Source of the DNA: CADEFF01 sp964569315
Lineage (GTDB): Bacteria > Pseudomonadota > Alphaproteobacteria > Dongiales > Dongiaceae
Assembly: GCA_964569315.1 (NCBI GenBank)
Contig: CAZMUZ010000088.1
Span: 1 to 16,267 of the forward strand
Length of the DNA stretch: 16,267 nucleotides
Direction of reading: 5' to 3'
A model generated the notes under the pieces. That model was not told where the DNA came from, did not search any database, and was given only the letters and a program-made list of their open reading frames with translations. How positions within the stretch are numbered: position 1 is the stretch's first letter; each line of letters opens with the position of its first letter. The position numbers and the translations under genes were made by a program. Shown in pieces: positions 1-7,516 of this stretch.

Positions 1-912
1 GACCGCGCGCCAGGCGGTGCGGCGCTCGCTCGAGCGCAGGTCGGAATGCCATTCGGCCGGCCGCACGCCGAAGCGCCGTTCGAAACGCTGCAGCCATTGC
101 GGCGAGAGCGCGATCTCGGGCAACAGCACCAGCACCTGGCGGCCTTCTGCCAGCACCGCCGCAATCGCCTCGAAATAGACCTCGGTCTTGCCGGAGCCGG
201 TGACGCCGTCGAGCAGCAGCGTCGCGAAGCCTCCCTTGCGCACCGTCTCCGCCAGCGCCGCGGCGGCCGCCGCCTGCGCCGGCTCGAGCGCCGGGCCGGC
301 GCGCCGCCAATCCGGTTCCGCGTAAGGCGGCGGCGGAGGCAGCAGCACGGGCTCGATCAGCCTCGCCTCGACGAGCCCGCGCACCACGCCCGTGCCCACC
401 CCCGCCTCGCGCGCGATCTCGGGCAGGAGACGCGGCGGCCCGTCGGCGAGCAGCGCCAGCACGCGGGTCCGCGCCGGCGTCATCTTGATCGGCGCCGTCG
501 CGCCCTGCCGGCGCCGATAGGCCTGGAGCTGCCGCGGCTCCTCGAGCGCGGCGCTTACGCTCATCGCCATGCGCAGCACGGCACCGGGCGGCGCCAGGCT
601 GTAAGCCGACACCCAGTCGACGAACCGTCGCACCGTCTCCGGAAGCGGCGGCGCCTCGAGCCGCTCGATCACGTCCTTCAGCTTCTCGGGCGCGACCTCG
701 CCGGTGCCCTCGCCCCAGACCACCCCCACCGCCTCGCGGCGCCCGAGCGGGACGATCACGAAATCGCCCGGCTGCAGTCGCATTTCCGCAGCCGCGCGGT
801 AATCGTAGGCGCCCGCCAGCGGCAGCGGCAGCAGCACGCTCACCACGAACCGGTCGGCGGACGCGGCACCGTCGGCGGCGGCCGGCGGTGAACTGGCATG
901 GTCGGAATCCAT
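1..912 (-). CDS. priA: Primosomal protein N' (replication restart helicase PriA), N-terminal part, cut by window edge
   Basis: PriA is a superfamily 2 DNA helicase that recognises abandoned replication forks and reloads the replisome. The 304 visible residues hold the N-terminal DNA-binding region (about residues 20-125, including FVIVPLGRRE) and a middle winged-helix-like region. The start of the helicase core follows: Walker A GVTGSGKT at 236-243, then LLPEIALSPQW at about 263-273. The C-terminal half, with the DEAH-type box, zinc-binding cysteines and later helicase motifs, lies outside the window. The start is the first ATG in frame. No clear Shine-Dalgarno is visible, and a TAGAGT hexamer sits only about 7 bases upstream, so a short-leader or leaderless message is possible. 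The gene diverges from the transaldolase gene across a gap of about 100 bases. Identity is firm; the exact start is less so. Confidence 0.95.
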   Translation of the reverse strand, partial: MDSDHASSPPAAADGAASADRFVVSVLLPLPLAGAYDYRAAAEMRLQPGDFVIVPLGRREAVGVVWGEGTGEVAPEKLKDVIERLEAPPLPETVRRFVDWVSAYSLAPPGAVLRMAMSVSAALEEPRQLQAYRRRQGATAPIKMTPARTRVLALLADGPPRLLPEIAREAGVGTGVVRGLVEARLIEPVLLPPPPPYAEPDWRRAGPALEPAQAAAAAALAETVRKGGFATLLLDGVTGSGKTEVYFEAIAAVLAEGRQVLVLLPEIALSPQWLQRFERRFGVRPAEWHSDLRSSERRTAWRAV

Positions 913-915
913 TCG

Positions 916-926
916 CTAGACTCTAG
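916..926. repeat. 11-bp CTAG-containing palindrome in the priA/transaldolase divergent gap
   Basis: The sequence ctaga-c-tctag is a perfect inverted repeat with a one-base centre, directly upstream of the priA start codon. The rest of the gap (913-1013) is GC-rich, and I could not assign a convincing promoter to either gene. The palindrome may be a regulator site or chance; its only support is symmetry and position. Confidence 0.3.
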
Positions 927-1013
927 GGCGTAGGGTCCGAGTCGGCCATGGGAGGCCGCGCGGGGGGACCGGGGACCGCGGCGGCCGCTGCCGGCGCATG
1001 ATCGGGACAGGCT

Positions 1014-1670
1014 ATGAAATTCTTCATCGACACGGCCGACATCAAGGAGATCCGGGATCTTGCCGAGACCGGCCTCGTCGATGGCGTAACGACGAACCCG
1101 TCGCTGGTGGCGAAGAGCGGCCGCAACTTCCTCGACGTGGTGAAAGAAATCTGCGCCATCGTGCCGGGCCCGGTAAGCGCCGAGGTGACGGCGACCGACC
1201 ATGCCCAGATGTTGAAGGAAGGGCGCAAGCTCGCGAAGCTCGCCCCGAATGTCTGCGTCAAGGTGCCGCTGACGCCGGACGGGCTCAAGACCTGCAAGGC
1301 GCTGCGCGGCGACGGCACGCAGGTCAACGTCACGCTTTGCTTCTCGGCGGCGCAGGCGCTGCTCGCCGCCAAGGCGGGTGCCAGCTTCATCTCGCCCTTC
1401 GTCGGCCGGCTCGACGATATAGGGATGGACGGCATGGAGCTGATCGCCGACATCGTGCAGATCTACGACGCCTATCCCGCGATCGAGACCGAGGTGCTGG
1501 TCGCCTCGGTCCGCCATCCGATCCATGTCATCGCCGCGGCCAAGATGGGCGCGGACGTCGCCACCCTGCCGCCGACGGTTCTGCGGCAGATGTTCAATCA
1601 CCCGCTGACGGACAAGGGGCTCGCCGCCTTTCTCGCCGACTGGGCGAAGACGGGACAGAGCATTCTCTGA
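1014..1670 (+). CDS. tal: Small transaldolase (FSA/MipB-type family), probably a true transaldolase
   Basis: This is a class I aldolase-fold protein of 218 residues, the normal size for the short transaldolase / fructose-6-phosphate aldolase family. It should move a dihydroxyacetone unit between sugar phosphates in the non-oxidative pentose phosphate pathway, in the cytoplasm. Visible marks are the N-terminal FIDTADI, the GVTTNPS loop at about 24-30 and the Schiff-base lysine Lys83 in CVKVPLT. At the position where E. coli FsaA has Gln59 this protein has Glu57 (SAEVTA), and where FsaA has Tyr131 it has Phe129 (SPFVGR). Both are the residues seen in real transaldolases, so I infer transaldolase rather than fructose-6-phosphate aldolase activity. 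It starts at an ATG behind a purine-rich GGGACAGG and is followed after 27 bases by the DUF484 gene. Confidence 0.92.
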   Translation: MKFFIDTADIKEIRDLAETGLVDGVTTNPSLVAKSGRNFLDVVKEICAIVPGPVSAEVTATDHAQMLKEGRKLAKLAPNVCVKVPLTPDGLKTCKALRGDGTQVNVTLCFSAAQALLAAKAGASFISPFVGRLDDIGMDGMELIADIVQIYDAYPAIETEVLVASVRHPIHVIAAAKMGADVATLPPTVLRQMFNHPLTDKGLAAFLADWAKTGQSIL

Positions 1671-1697
1671 CGACCGGGGCCGAGGAGTCCCCCTGCC

Positions 1698-2444
1698 ATG
1701 ACGCAGAAATCCGAGGACGCCGCCGGCAAGACCGCGGCCAGGGCTGCCGAACGGCCGGTCCGCCGCGCGCGGATCGCGGCGGCCGATGTCGCGGACTATC
1801 TGCGCCAGCATCCGGATTTCCTCGCCGAGCACCCGGAAGCGCTCGAGGGCCAGCGCCTGCCCGAGAAGGCGGCGGGCGGCGTCGTCGACCTGCAGCAGTT
1901 CATGCTGGAAAGGCTGCGCCGGGATGTGACGCGGCTCCGGACCGAGCAGGACGATCTCCTCGCCAACAGCCGCGACAACCTCTCCACCCAGGCGCGCGTG
2001 CATGATGCGGTGCTGGCGCTACTCGAGGCGCAGAGCCTTGCGGGGCTGGTGGAGATCGTGACCACCGACCTCGCGATCATCCTCGACGTGGACGTGGTGA
2101 CGCTCTGCCTCGAGCGGAACAGCGCGCTCGCCTTGCAGAGCCGCGTGGCCGGCGTGCAGCTCCTCGATCCCGGCGTGATCGATCAGGTCATCGGCTCGGG
2201 CCGCGACGTTCTGCTGCGCGACGAGGTGGAGGGCGACGCTCGCGTCTTCGGCGGTGCGGCCGGTCTCGTCCGCTCGGACGCGCTGTTGCGCCTCCATTTC
2301 GACGAGGCAGCGCCGCTCGGCCTGATCGCCTTCGGCACGCGCCATCCCGGCTATTTCGATTCCGGCCAGGGCACCGAGCTGCTCGGCTTCCTCGCGCGCA
2401 TCCTCGAGCATTGCGTGCGCTCATGGCTCAACTGGCCCGACTGA
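1698..2444 (+). CDS. DUF484 family protein (GAF-like), partner gene of xerC
   Basis: This is a soluble 248-residue protein of the DUF484 family, whose biochemical role is not established. A basic, alanine-rich leader of about 28 residues precedes the family signature: VADYLRQHPDFLAEHPE at 31-47, then VVDLQQFMLERLR at 62-74. A predicted coiled-coil helix follows to about residue 110. The remainder looks like a GAF-type sensor domain (alternating hydrophobic strands, for example VVTLCLE near 133-139). DUF484 genes commonly sit directly before xerC in proteobacteria, as here, where the coding regions overlap. GAGGAG lies about 10 bases before the ATG. The gene is probably co-transcribed with the transaldolase gene and xerC. 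Family assignment is confident; the function is unknown. Confidence 0.88.
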   Translation: MTQKSEDAAGKTAARAAERPVRRARIAAADVADYLRQHPDFLAEHPEALEGQRLPEKAAGGVVDLQQFMLERLRRDVTRLRTEQDDLLANSRDNLSTQARVHDAVLALLEAQSLAGLVEIVTTDLAIILDVDVVTLCLERNSALALQSRVAGVQLLDPGVIDQVIGSGRDVLLRDEVEGDARVFGGAAGLVRSDALLRLHFDEAAPLGLIAFGTRHPGYFDSGQGTELLGFLARILEHCVRSWLNWPD

Positions 2445-3412
2445 GCCCTCTCGCCGAGGACGAGCCGCTCGACCGCGCGGCGCGCGCCTGGCTCGAATGG
2501 CTCGCCTCGGAGCGGCGCGCCTCCCCCTTGAGCGCAGCGGCCTATCGGCGCGATCTCGCCGCCTTCCTCGATTTCCTCGGCGCGCATCGCGGCGGCGCGC
2601 CCAGCCTCGCGCTGCTCGGCCGTCTCGATCGCGGCGATTTCCGCTCATGGCTTGCCGCCCGCAACCGGCGCGGCCTCGCGGCCACCTCGTCGGCCCGCGC
2701 GCTTTCCGCCATCAAGAGCTTCTTCCGCTTCCTTGCGCGCCGCGGTCTCGCGGAGAACGGCGCCGTGCTGGCGATGGCGACGCCGAAGCTGCCGCGGTCG
2801 GTGCCGAAGCCTTTGACCCGCGACGAGGCCGCCGACGTTCTCGGCCTCGCCGGCAGCGCCGCGCGCGACGCCTGGATCGCGCGGCGCGACGAAGCGCTCT
2901 TCACGCTTCTTTACGGCGGCGGGCTCCGCATCGCCGAGGCGCTGTCGCTCGATTGGGGCGATCTGCCGGCGGGCACGCCGGACGCGATGGCGGAGCTGAC
3001 CGTCCTCGGCAAGGGCCGCAAGGAGCGGCGCGTCCCGCTCCTGCCGATCGTGCGGCAGGCGCTCGCCGCCTATCGCGCGGTCGCGCCCTACGGCACCGAT
3101 CGCGACGATCCGGTCTTTCGCGGCGCCCGCGGCGACCGGCTGGCGGCACGGGTGGCGCAGCGCGCCATGGAACGGATCCGCCTCGCCGCCGGGCTTCCGG
3201 CCACGGCGACGCCCCATGCGCTTCGCCACAGCTTCGCGACCCACCTGCTCTCGGCCGGCGGCGACCTCCGCACCATCCAGGAGCTGCTGGGCCACGCCTC
3301 GCTCAGCACCACGCAGCGCTACACGGCCGTCGAGGCGGAAACGATGATGGCGCTCTACGACAAGACGCATCCCCGCGCGCGGCGGGCGAGACCGGCGAAG
3401 CGCGCGGGCTGA
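2423..3412 (+). CDS. xerC: Tyrosine recombinase XerC
   Basis: XerC is a site-specific recombinase that works with XerD at the dif site near the terminus to resolve chromosome dimers before division. The 329 residues contain a SAM-like core-binding domain (about 13-110) and a catalytic domain (about 125-315). The full active-site set is visible: Arg169 (GGGLRIAEALSL), Lys198 (GKGRK), His265 and Arg268 (HALRHSFATHLL), His291 (LGHASLSTTQRY) and the nucleophile Tyr300. I chose the ATG that overlaps the DUF484 end by 22 bases; an in-frame TTG lies four codons upstream. The overlap suggests translational coupling. XerC is preferred over XerD because of the DUF484 and priA neighbourhood; sequence alone separates the two less firmly. 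Confidence 0.92.
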   Translation: MAQLARLSPLAEDEPLDRAARAWLEWLASERRASPLSAAAYRRDLAAFLDFLGAHRGGAPSLALLGRLDRGDFRSWLAARNRRGLAATSSARALSAIKSFFRFLARRGLAENGAVLAMATPKLPRSVPKPLTRDEAADVLGLAGSAARDAWIARRDEALFTLLYGGGLRIAEALSLDWGDLPAGTPDAMAELTVLGKGRKERRVPLLPIVRQALAAYRAVAPYGTDRDDPVFRGARGDRLAARVAQRAMERIRLAAGLPATATPHALRHSFATHLLSAGGDLRTIQELLGHASLSTTQRYTAVEAETMMALYDKTHPRARRARPAKRAG

Positions 3413-3427
3413 GGCGGGAAGCCCGCG
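3403..3427. terminator. Possible bidirectional hairpin between convergent xerC and methyltransferase genes
   Basis: CGCGGGCT and AGCCCGCG form a perfect 8-bp stem around a 9-base loop that contains most of the xerC stop codon. It sits exactly between two convergent genes, where a terminator is expected. No T-tract follows on either strand, so it is not a canonical intrinsic terminator. Confidence 0.35.
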
Positions 3428-3430
3428 GAA

Positions 3431-3910
3431 TCAGAGCCAGCGGCGAACGCGCTGCCGGTAGGCGCGATAGGGTTCGCCGAATCTCTGGTCGAGATAGCGC
3501 TCCTCGCGGGCAATCACGCCATAGCGCATGACGACCAGCAGCGGCACCACCAGCAGCAGCACGGGAAGGCTCGGCAGGATAAAGCCGATGCCGAGATAGA
3601 CGGCCGTGACGGCGACATACATCGGGTTGCGCGACAGGCCGTAGATGCCGGTCGTCACCAGCGCGGTCGTGGGCCGGCCGGTCGGAGCGGGCGTGCCATG
3701 TCGCTTGAACTGCAACAGGCCGAGCGCCATGAGCAGGAGGCCGATGCCGAGCAGCAGGAAGCCGGCGATGCGGACATCGGCTGCCGCGAGATCGAACGGC
3801 CAGGCCGTGCCGGGAACCAGGCGGCCGAACAGCCCGCCGACGAGCAGCGCGCCGGCATAGAGCAAAGGCGGCGGGGCGACGACATTGGCAACCGGTTCCG
3901 TTGTGGCCAT
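3431..3910 (-). CDS. Small integral-membrane methyltransferase (ICMT/PEMT family)
   Basis: This 159-residue membrane protein belongs to the isoprenylcysteine carboxyl methyltransferase / phospholipid methyltransferase superfamily, which uses S-adenosylmethionine at the membrane interface. Hydrophobic segments lie at about 14-33, 46-67 and a re-entrant or double-spanning stretch at 96-130. The family signature is clear: GIYGLSRNPMY at 88-98, then the AREERYLDQRFGEPYRAY block at 134-151 and a basic VRRWL end. The start is the ATG with GGGAGAG about 7 bases upstream; an upstream in-frame ATG would add 17 arginine-rich residues and is unlikely. It follows lpdA by 52 bases on the same strand and looks like the last gene of the TCA operon. 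The substrate cannot be read from sequence. Confidence 0.85.
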   Translation of the reverse strand: MATTEPVANVVAPPPLLYAGALLVGGLFGRLVPGTAWPFDLAAADVRIAGFLLLGIGLLLMALGLLQFKRHGTPAPTGRPTTALVTTGIYGLSRNPMYVAVTAVYLGIGFILPSLPVLLLVVPLLVVMRYGVIAREERYLDQRFGEPYRAYRQRVRRWL

Positions 3911-3962
3911 CCTGCTCTCTCCCCTCGTTCGGATCGTCCGGCGACGGCCGGCCGACGGCAAC

Positions 3963-5372
3963 TCAGATATGGATCGCGCGGCCGGCGACCGCGAGGGCCG
4001 CTTCCTTGATCGCCTCGTTCAAGGTCGGATGGCCATGGAAGGCGCGGGCCACGTCCTCGGCCGAGCCCTGGAACTCCATCGCCATGACGACCTCGTGGAT
4101 CAAGGTGCCCGCATCGGGTTCGATGATGTGGGCGCCGAGCAGCCGGTCGGTTTTGGCGTCGGCCAGCAGCTTCACGAAGCCGTCGGTGAAACCGTTGCAG
4201 CGCGCGCGGCTGTTTGCGGTGAAGGGGAACTTGCCGATCTTGTAGTCGATGCCGGCGGCCTGGAGCTCCTCCTCGGTCTTGCCGACCGTCGCCACCTCGG
4301 GCCAGGTGTAGACGATGCCGGGCACGGTCTCGTAGTTCACATGCCCGGCCTGGCCGGCGAGGATCTCGGCCAGCGCCACGCCCTCCTCCTCGGCCTTGTG
4401 GGCGAGCATGGGCCCCGCGATCACGTCGCCGATGGCATGGATGCCCGGAACGTTCGTCGCGAAACGCTTGTCGGTCCTGACGCGGCCTTTCTCGTCGAGC
4501 GCGACGCCGGCCGCCTGCAGCCCGAGGCCTTCCGTATAGGGACGCCGGCCGACCGCGACCAGCACCACGTCCGCCTCGAGGGTCTCGGCGTCGCCGCCCT
4601 TCGCCGGCGCGAGATCGAGAATGACCCGCGTGCCGGAATAGCTGGCGCCGGTCACCTTGGTGCCGAGCTTGAAGCTCATGCCCTGCTTGGTCAGGATGCG
4701 CTGGAACTGCTTCGCGATGTCGCCATCCATGCCCGGCAGGATGCGGTCGAGATACTCGACGACGGTCACCTTGGCGCCGAGGCGCCGCCAGACCGATCCC
4801 ATCTCCAGGCCGATATAGCCCGCGCCGATCACCACCATGTGGCTCGGCACGAAGGGGAGCGCCAGCGCGCCGGTCGAGGTCACGATCCGCTTCTCGTCGA
4901 TGGCGACGCCGGGGAGCGGCGTCGATTCCGAGCCCGTCGCGATGCAGATGTTCTTGGCGTCGAGCGACCGGCTGCCGCCATCGGCGAGCGTCACCTCGAC
5001 GCGGCCGGGGCCTGCGATGCGCCCGCGGCCGGAGATGTAGTCGACCTTGTTCTTCTTGAAGAGGAACTCGATGCCCTTGGTGAGATCGTCGACGACCTTG
5101 TCCTTGCGTTGCAGCATGGCCGGCAGGTCGAGCGCGACGCCGGTCGCGCGCACGCCATGGCCCGCGAGGCCGCGCACCAGCTCCTCGTATTTTTCCGAGG
5201 AATAGAGCAGCGCCTTCGACGGGATGCAGCCGACATTGAGGCAGGTGCCGCCGAGGCGCCCGCGGCTTTCGACGCAGGCGGTCTTGAGCCCGAGCTGCGC
5301 GGCGCGGATCGCGCCGACATAGCCGCCGGGGCCGCCGCCGATAACGACGAGGTCGTAGGCCGATTCGGTCAT
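3963..5372 (-). CDS. lpdA: Dihydrolipoyl dehydrogenase (E3 of 2-oxoglutarate dehydrogenase)
   Basis: This FAD enzyme reoxidises the dihydrolipoyl arm of the E2 subunit and passes electrons to NAD+. At 469 residues it is the normal family length. Visible in order are the FAD-binding VVIGGGPGGYVGA (9-21), the redox-active disulfide Cys44/Cys49 in GGTCLNVGC, the second nucleotide fold VVIGAGYIGLEMGS (180-193), the FAD-contacting AIGDV (313-317) and the C-terminal active-site pair His448/Glu453 in HGHPTLNEA. It lies in the run containing sucA and sucB, so it most likely serves 2-oxoglutarate dehydrogenase, though an E3 can be shared with other complexes. AAAGGTG precedes the ATG at good spacing. 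It begins 45 bases after the C39-like gene. Confidence 0.97.
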   Translation of the reverse strand: MTESAYDLVVIGGGPGGYVGAIRAAQLGLKTACVESRGRLGGTCLNVGCIPSKALLYSSEKYEELVRGLAGHGVRATGVALDLPAMLQRKDKVVDDLTKGIEFLFKKNKVDYISGRGRIAGPGRVEVTLADGGSRSLDAKNICIATGSESTPLPGVAIDEKRIVTSTGALALPFVPSHMVVIGAGYIGLEMGSVWRRLGAKVTVVEYLDRILPGMDGDIAKQFQRILTKQGMSFKLGTKVTGASYSGTRVILDLAPAKGGDAETLEADVVLVAVGRRPYTEGLGLQAAGVALDEKGRVRTDKRFATNVPGIHAIGDVIAGPMLAHKAEEEGVALAEILAGQAGHVNYETVPGIVYTWPEVATVGKTEEELQAAGIDYKIGKFPFTANSRARCNGFTDGFVKLLADAKTDRLLGAHIIEPDAGTLIHEVVMAMEFQGSAEDVARAFHGHPTLNEAIKEAALAVAGRAIHI

Positions 5373-5417
5373 TGAAACACCTTTGCCGGAAGAGAACCTG
5401 GTCGCGTAAGGATGGGA

Positions 5418-6122
5418 TCAGCGCCTGACCAGCACCACGGCGCGCTCGCGCTTCTTGCCATAGCAGGCCATGCGCTGGAAGGCCTGTCTCTCGACGGGAC
5501 GGTCCGTCATGTCGCGCGGGCGCTTGCCCTGGTCGAGCGCCACCCACGGGTCGTTCACATAGACATGCGCGTCGTCGAAGCCGGTGACGACGATCCAGTG
5601 GGCCGCGGTGTCGCCATGGATATGCCGCGTGTTGCAGAGCACGATCGGCAACGCGCCCTTATCGAACGCGGCCTCGAGGTCGGGCACCGACAGCTCGTCG
5701 TAACGGATCGGGATGCGGCGCCGCTTCGCCTCGGCGAGATCGCGCGATTGCAGGACGCGCATGATCTCGCGCCGTTCCGACGATCGGGCGCGATCGCCGA
5801 GCAGCACGTCGCGATGGTTCACATGGATCTCGGGCCGGTAGCCGCGGCGCCGGAGCGCCAGCGCGAGACCGAGCGCGCCGCAACCGCCATGGCCGCCGGA
5901 AGGGCCCATGAAGATGGTGGTGGCCTCGCGCCAGAGCGCAAGCTCGGTCGCGCGATCCATGGGCGAGGCGGGATCGAAGAACCGCATCGCCATCATCACG
6001 GAGGACGGCCCGCAGGTGAAATCCGTGGTCTGCCGGTAATGCGGCACGCGCCGCCGCGCCGCCGTCTTCCGCTTCGCGTTCGTCGGGCCCTGCGACCCGG
6101 CCTTTGGCGCGCGGCTAGACAT
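5418..6122 (-). CDS. C39-like cysteine peptidase-fold protein inside the 2-oxoglutarate dehydrogenase operon
   Basis: This 234-residue protein has a basic N-terminus (about 1-27, no signal peptide) followed by a papain-like C39-type domain. The expected catalytic pattern is present: Gln31 and Cys37 in YRQTTDFTCGPSS, His175 in AAHWIVVTGFD and Asn190/Asp191 in VYVNDPW. A glycine-rich GPSGGHGGCG segment lies at 73-82. It resembles the stand-alone Peptidase_C39_like (DUF3335-type) proteins rather than the peptidase domain of bacteriocin exporters: there is no transmembrane or ABC part. Its start overlaps the sucB stop by 8 bases (ATGTCTAG), which implies translational coupling to E2, and lpdA follows after 45 bases. 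Substrate and role are unknown. The fold and catalytic residues are well supported; protease activity is an inference. Confidence 0.8.
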   Translation of the reverse strand: MSSRAPKAGSQGPTNAKRKTAARRRVPHYRQTTDFTCGPSSVMMAMRFFDPASPMDRATELALWREATTIFMGPSGGHGGCGALGLALALRRRGYRPEIHVNHRDVLLGDRARSSERREIMRVLQSRDLAEAKRRRIPIRYDELSVPDLEAAFDKGALPIVLCNTRHIHGDTAAHWIVVTGFDDAHVYVNDPWVALDQGKRPRDMTDRPVERQAFQRMACYGKKRERAVVLVRR

Positions 6123-7479
6123 CCAGCAGGATGCGCTGCGGATCCTCGATGCATTCCTTGAGCCGCACGAGGAAGGTCACCGCTTCGCGCCCGTCGACGA
6201 TCCGATGGTCGTAGCTGAGGGCCAGATACATCATCGGACGGATCTCGACCTTGCCGCCGACGGCGACCGGCCGCTCTTCCGTCTTATGCATCCCGAGGAT
6301 GCCCGACTGCGGCGGGTTGAGGATGGGCGTGGACATGAGCGAGCCGTAGACACCGCCATTGGAGATGGTGAAGGTCCCGCCCATCAGATCGTCGAGCGCG
6401 AGCTTGCCGTCGCGCGCGCGCCGCCCGAGATCGGCGATCTTCTTCTCGATCTCGGCGAAGCTCATCCGGTCCGCGTCACGCACCACCGGCACCACGAGAC
6501 CCTGTTCCGTGCCGACCGCGACGCCGATGTCGTAGTGGTTCTTGTAGACGATGTCGTCGCCGTCGATCTCGCCATTGACCGCGGGAATCTCCTTCAGCGC
6601 GACGATCGCCGCCTTCACGAAGAAGGACATGAAACCGAGCTTGGCGCCGTGCTTCTTCTCGAAGGCCTCCTTGTGGGCCGACCGCATGGCGAGCAGGTTC
6701 GTCATGTCCACCTCGTTGAAGGTGGTGAGCATGGCGGCCGTGTTTTGCGCCTGCTTGAGCCGCTCGGCGATCCGCTTGCGGAGCCGGGTCATCTTCACGC
6801 GCTCTTCGCGCGGCGCCTGGCCTTCCGACGCCGCCGGCTTCGGCTGCGCTGCGGCGGGTTTCGCCGCGGTGGGCGCCGCCTCCGCGGCCGGCGAGGCCAC
6901 CGGAGAGGCAAGCTTTCCCGCCCGTTCCATGTAATCGAGCACGTCGGTCTTGGTGACGCGGCCGTCCTTGCCCGTCGCCGGAATCTGCTGCGGGTCGAGC
7001 TTGTGCTCCTCGACCAGCTTGCGGACCGCCGGCGCCAGGCGATCGGGCGGCGCCGCGACGGGCGGGGCCAGGGTCGCATCGACCGGCGCCGGATCGACCG
7101 GCCCCGGGCTCTCGGACAGCTTCGCCATGGCGGATCCGGCCGTGGCGTCGGACGGCGCCCCGGAGGGCTGGGCCGGGGCGGGTTGCGCGGCTGTGGGCTG
7201 GGAGGCCGGCTGCGCCGGCGCCGCGGGCCGGGCCGGGGCGGCGCCATCCTCGATCACGCCCAGCACCGCGCCCACCTCCACCGTCGCCCCCGCCGCGGCC
7301 TTGATCTCGCCGAGCTTTCCGGGAGCGGCCGCATAGATCTCCAGCGACACCTTGTCGGTCTCGAGCTCCAGCAGCGGCTCGTCCTGCTTCACCGGGTCGC
7401 CGACCTGCTTCAGCCATTTGGCGACGGTCGCTTCGGTGACCGATTCGCCGAGCGCGGGAACGACGATGTTGGTGCTCAT
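6115..7479 (-). CDS. sucB: Dihydrolipoyllysine succinyltransferase (E2 of 2-oxoglutarate dehydrogenase)
   Basis: E2 forms the core of the 2-oxoglutarate dehydrogenase complex and transfers succinyl groups from its lipoyl arm to CoA. The 454 residues show one lipoyl domain (about 1-77, lipoylated Lys43 in ETDKVSLE) and a long Ala/Pro-rich linker. Next come a peripheral-subunit-binding domain (about 147-184, LAPAVRKLVEEHKLD), a second flexible linker and the catalytic domain from about residue 226. The catalytic motif is SYDHRIVDG, with His425 and Asp429. A single lipoyl domain and the LGESVTEATV start fit the succinyltransferase rather than the acetyltransferase. GAGG lies upstream of the ATG, and sucA ends 37 bases before it. 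The 3' end overlaps the C39-like gene. Confidence 0.97.
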   Translation of the reverse strand: MSTNIVVPALGESVTEATVAKWLKQVGDPVKQDEPLLELETDKVSLEIYAAAPGKLGEIKAAAGATVEVGAVLGVIEDGAAPARPAAPAQPASQPTAAQPAPAQPSGAPSDATAGSAMAKLSESPGPVDPAPVDATLAPPVAAPPDRLAPAVRKLVEEHKLDPQQIPATGKDGRVTKTDVLDYMERAGKLASPVASPAAEAAPTAAKPAAAQPKPAASEGQAPREERVKMTRLRKRIAERLKQAQNTAAMLTTFNEVDMTNLLAMRSAHKEAFEKKHGAKLGFMSFFVKAAIVALKEIPAVNGEIDGDDIVYKNHYDIGVAVGTEQGLVVPVVRDADRMSFAEIEKKIADLGRRARDGKLALDDLMGGTFTISNGGVYGSLMSTPILNPPQSGILGMHKTEERPVAVGGKVEIRPMMYLALSYDHRIVDGREAVTFLVRLKECIEDPQRILLDV

Positions 7480-7516
7480 GCCAGCCTCGCAAGGTTCGGG
7501 TCGTGCATGGTTTCGC

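Noticed and set aside
3655..5547. A 630-codon minus-strand frame overlapping lpdA and the methyltransferase gene
   Set aside because: It is a shifted frame of lpdA: an arginine-rich product with no family features, while the overlapping frame is a textbook E3.
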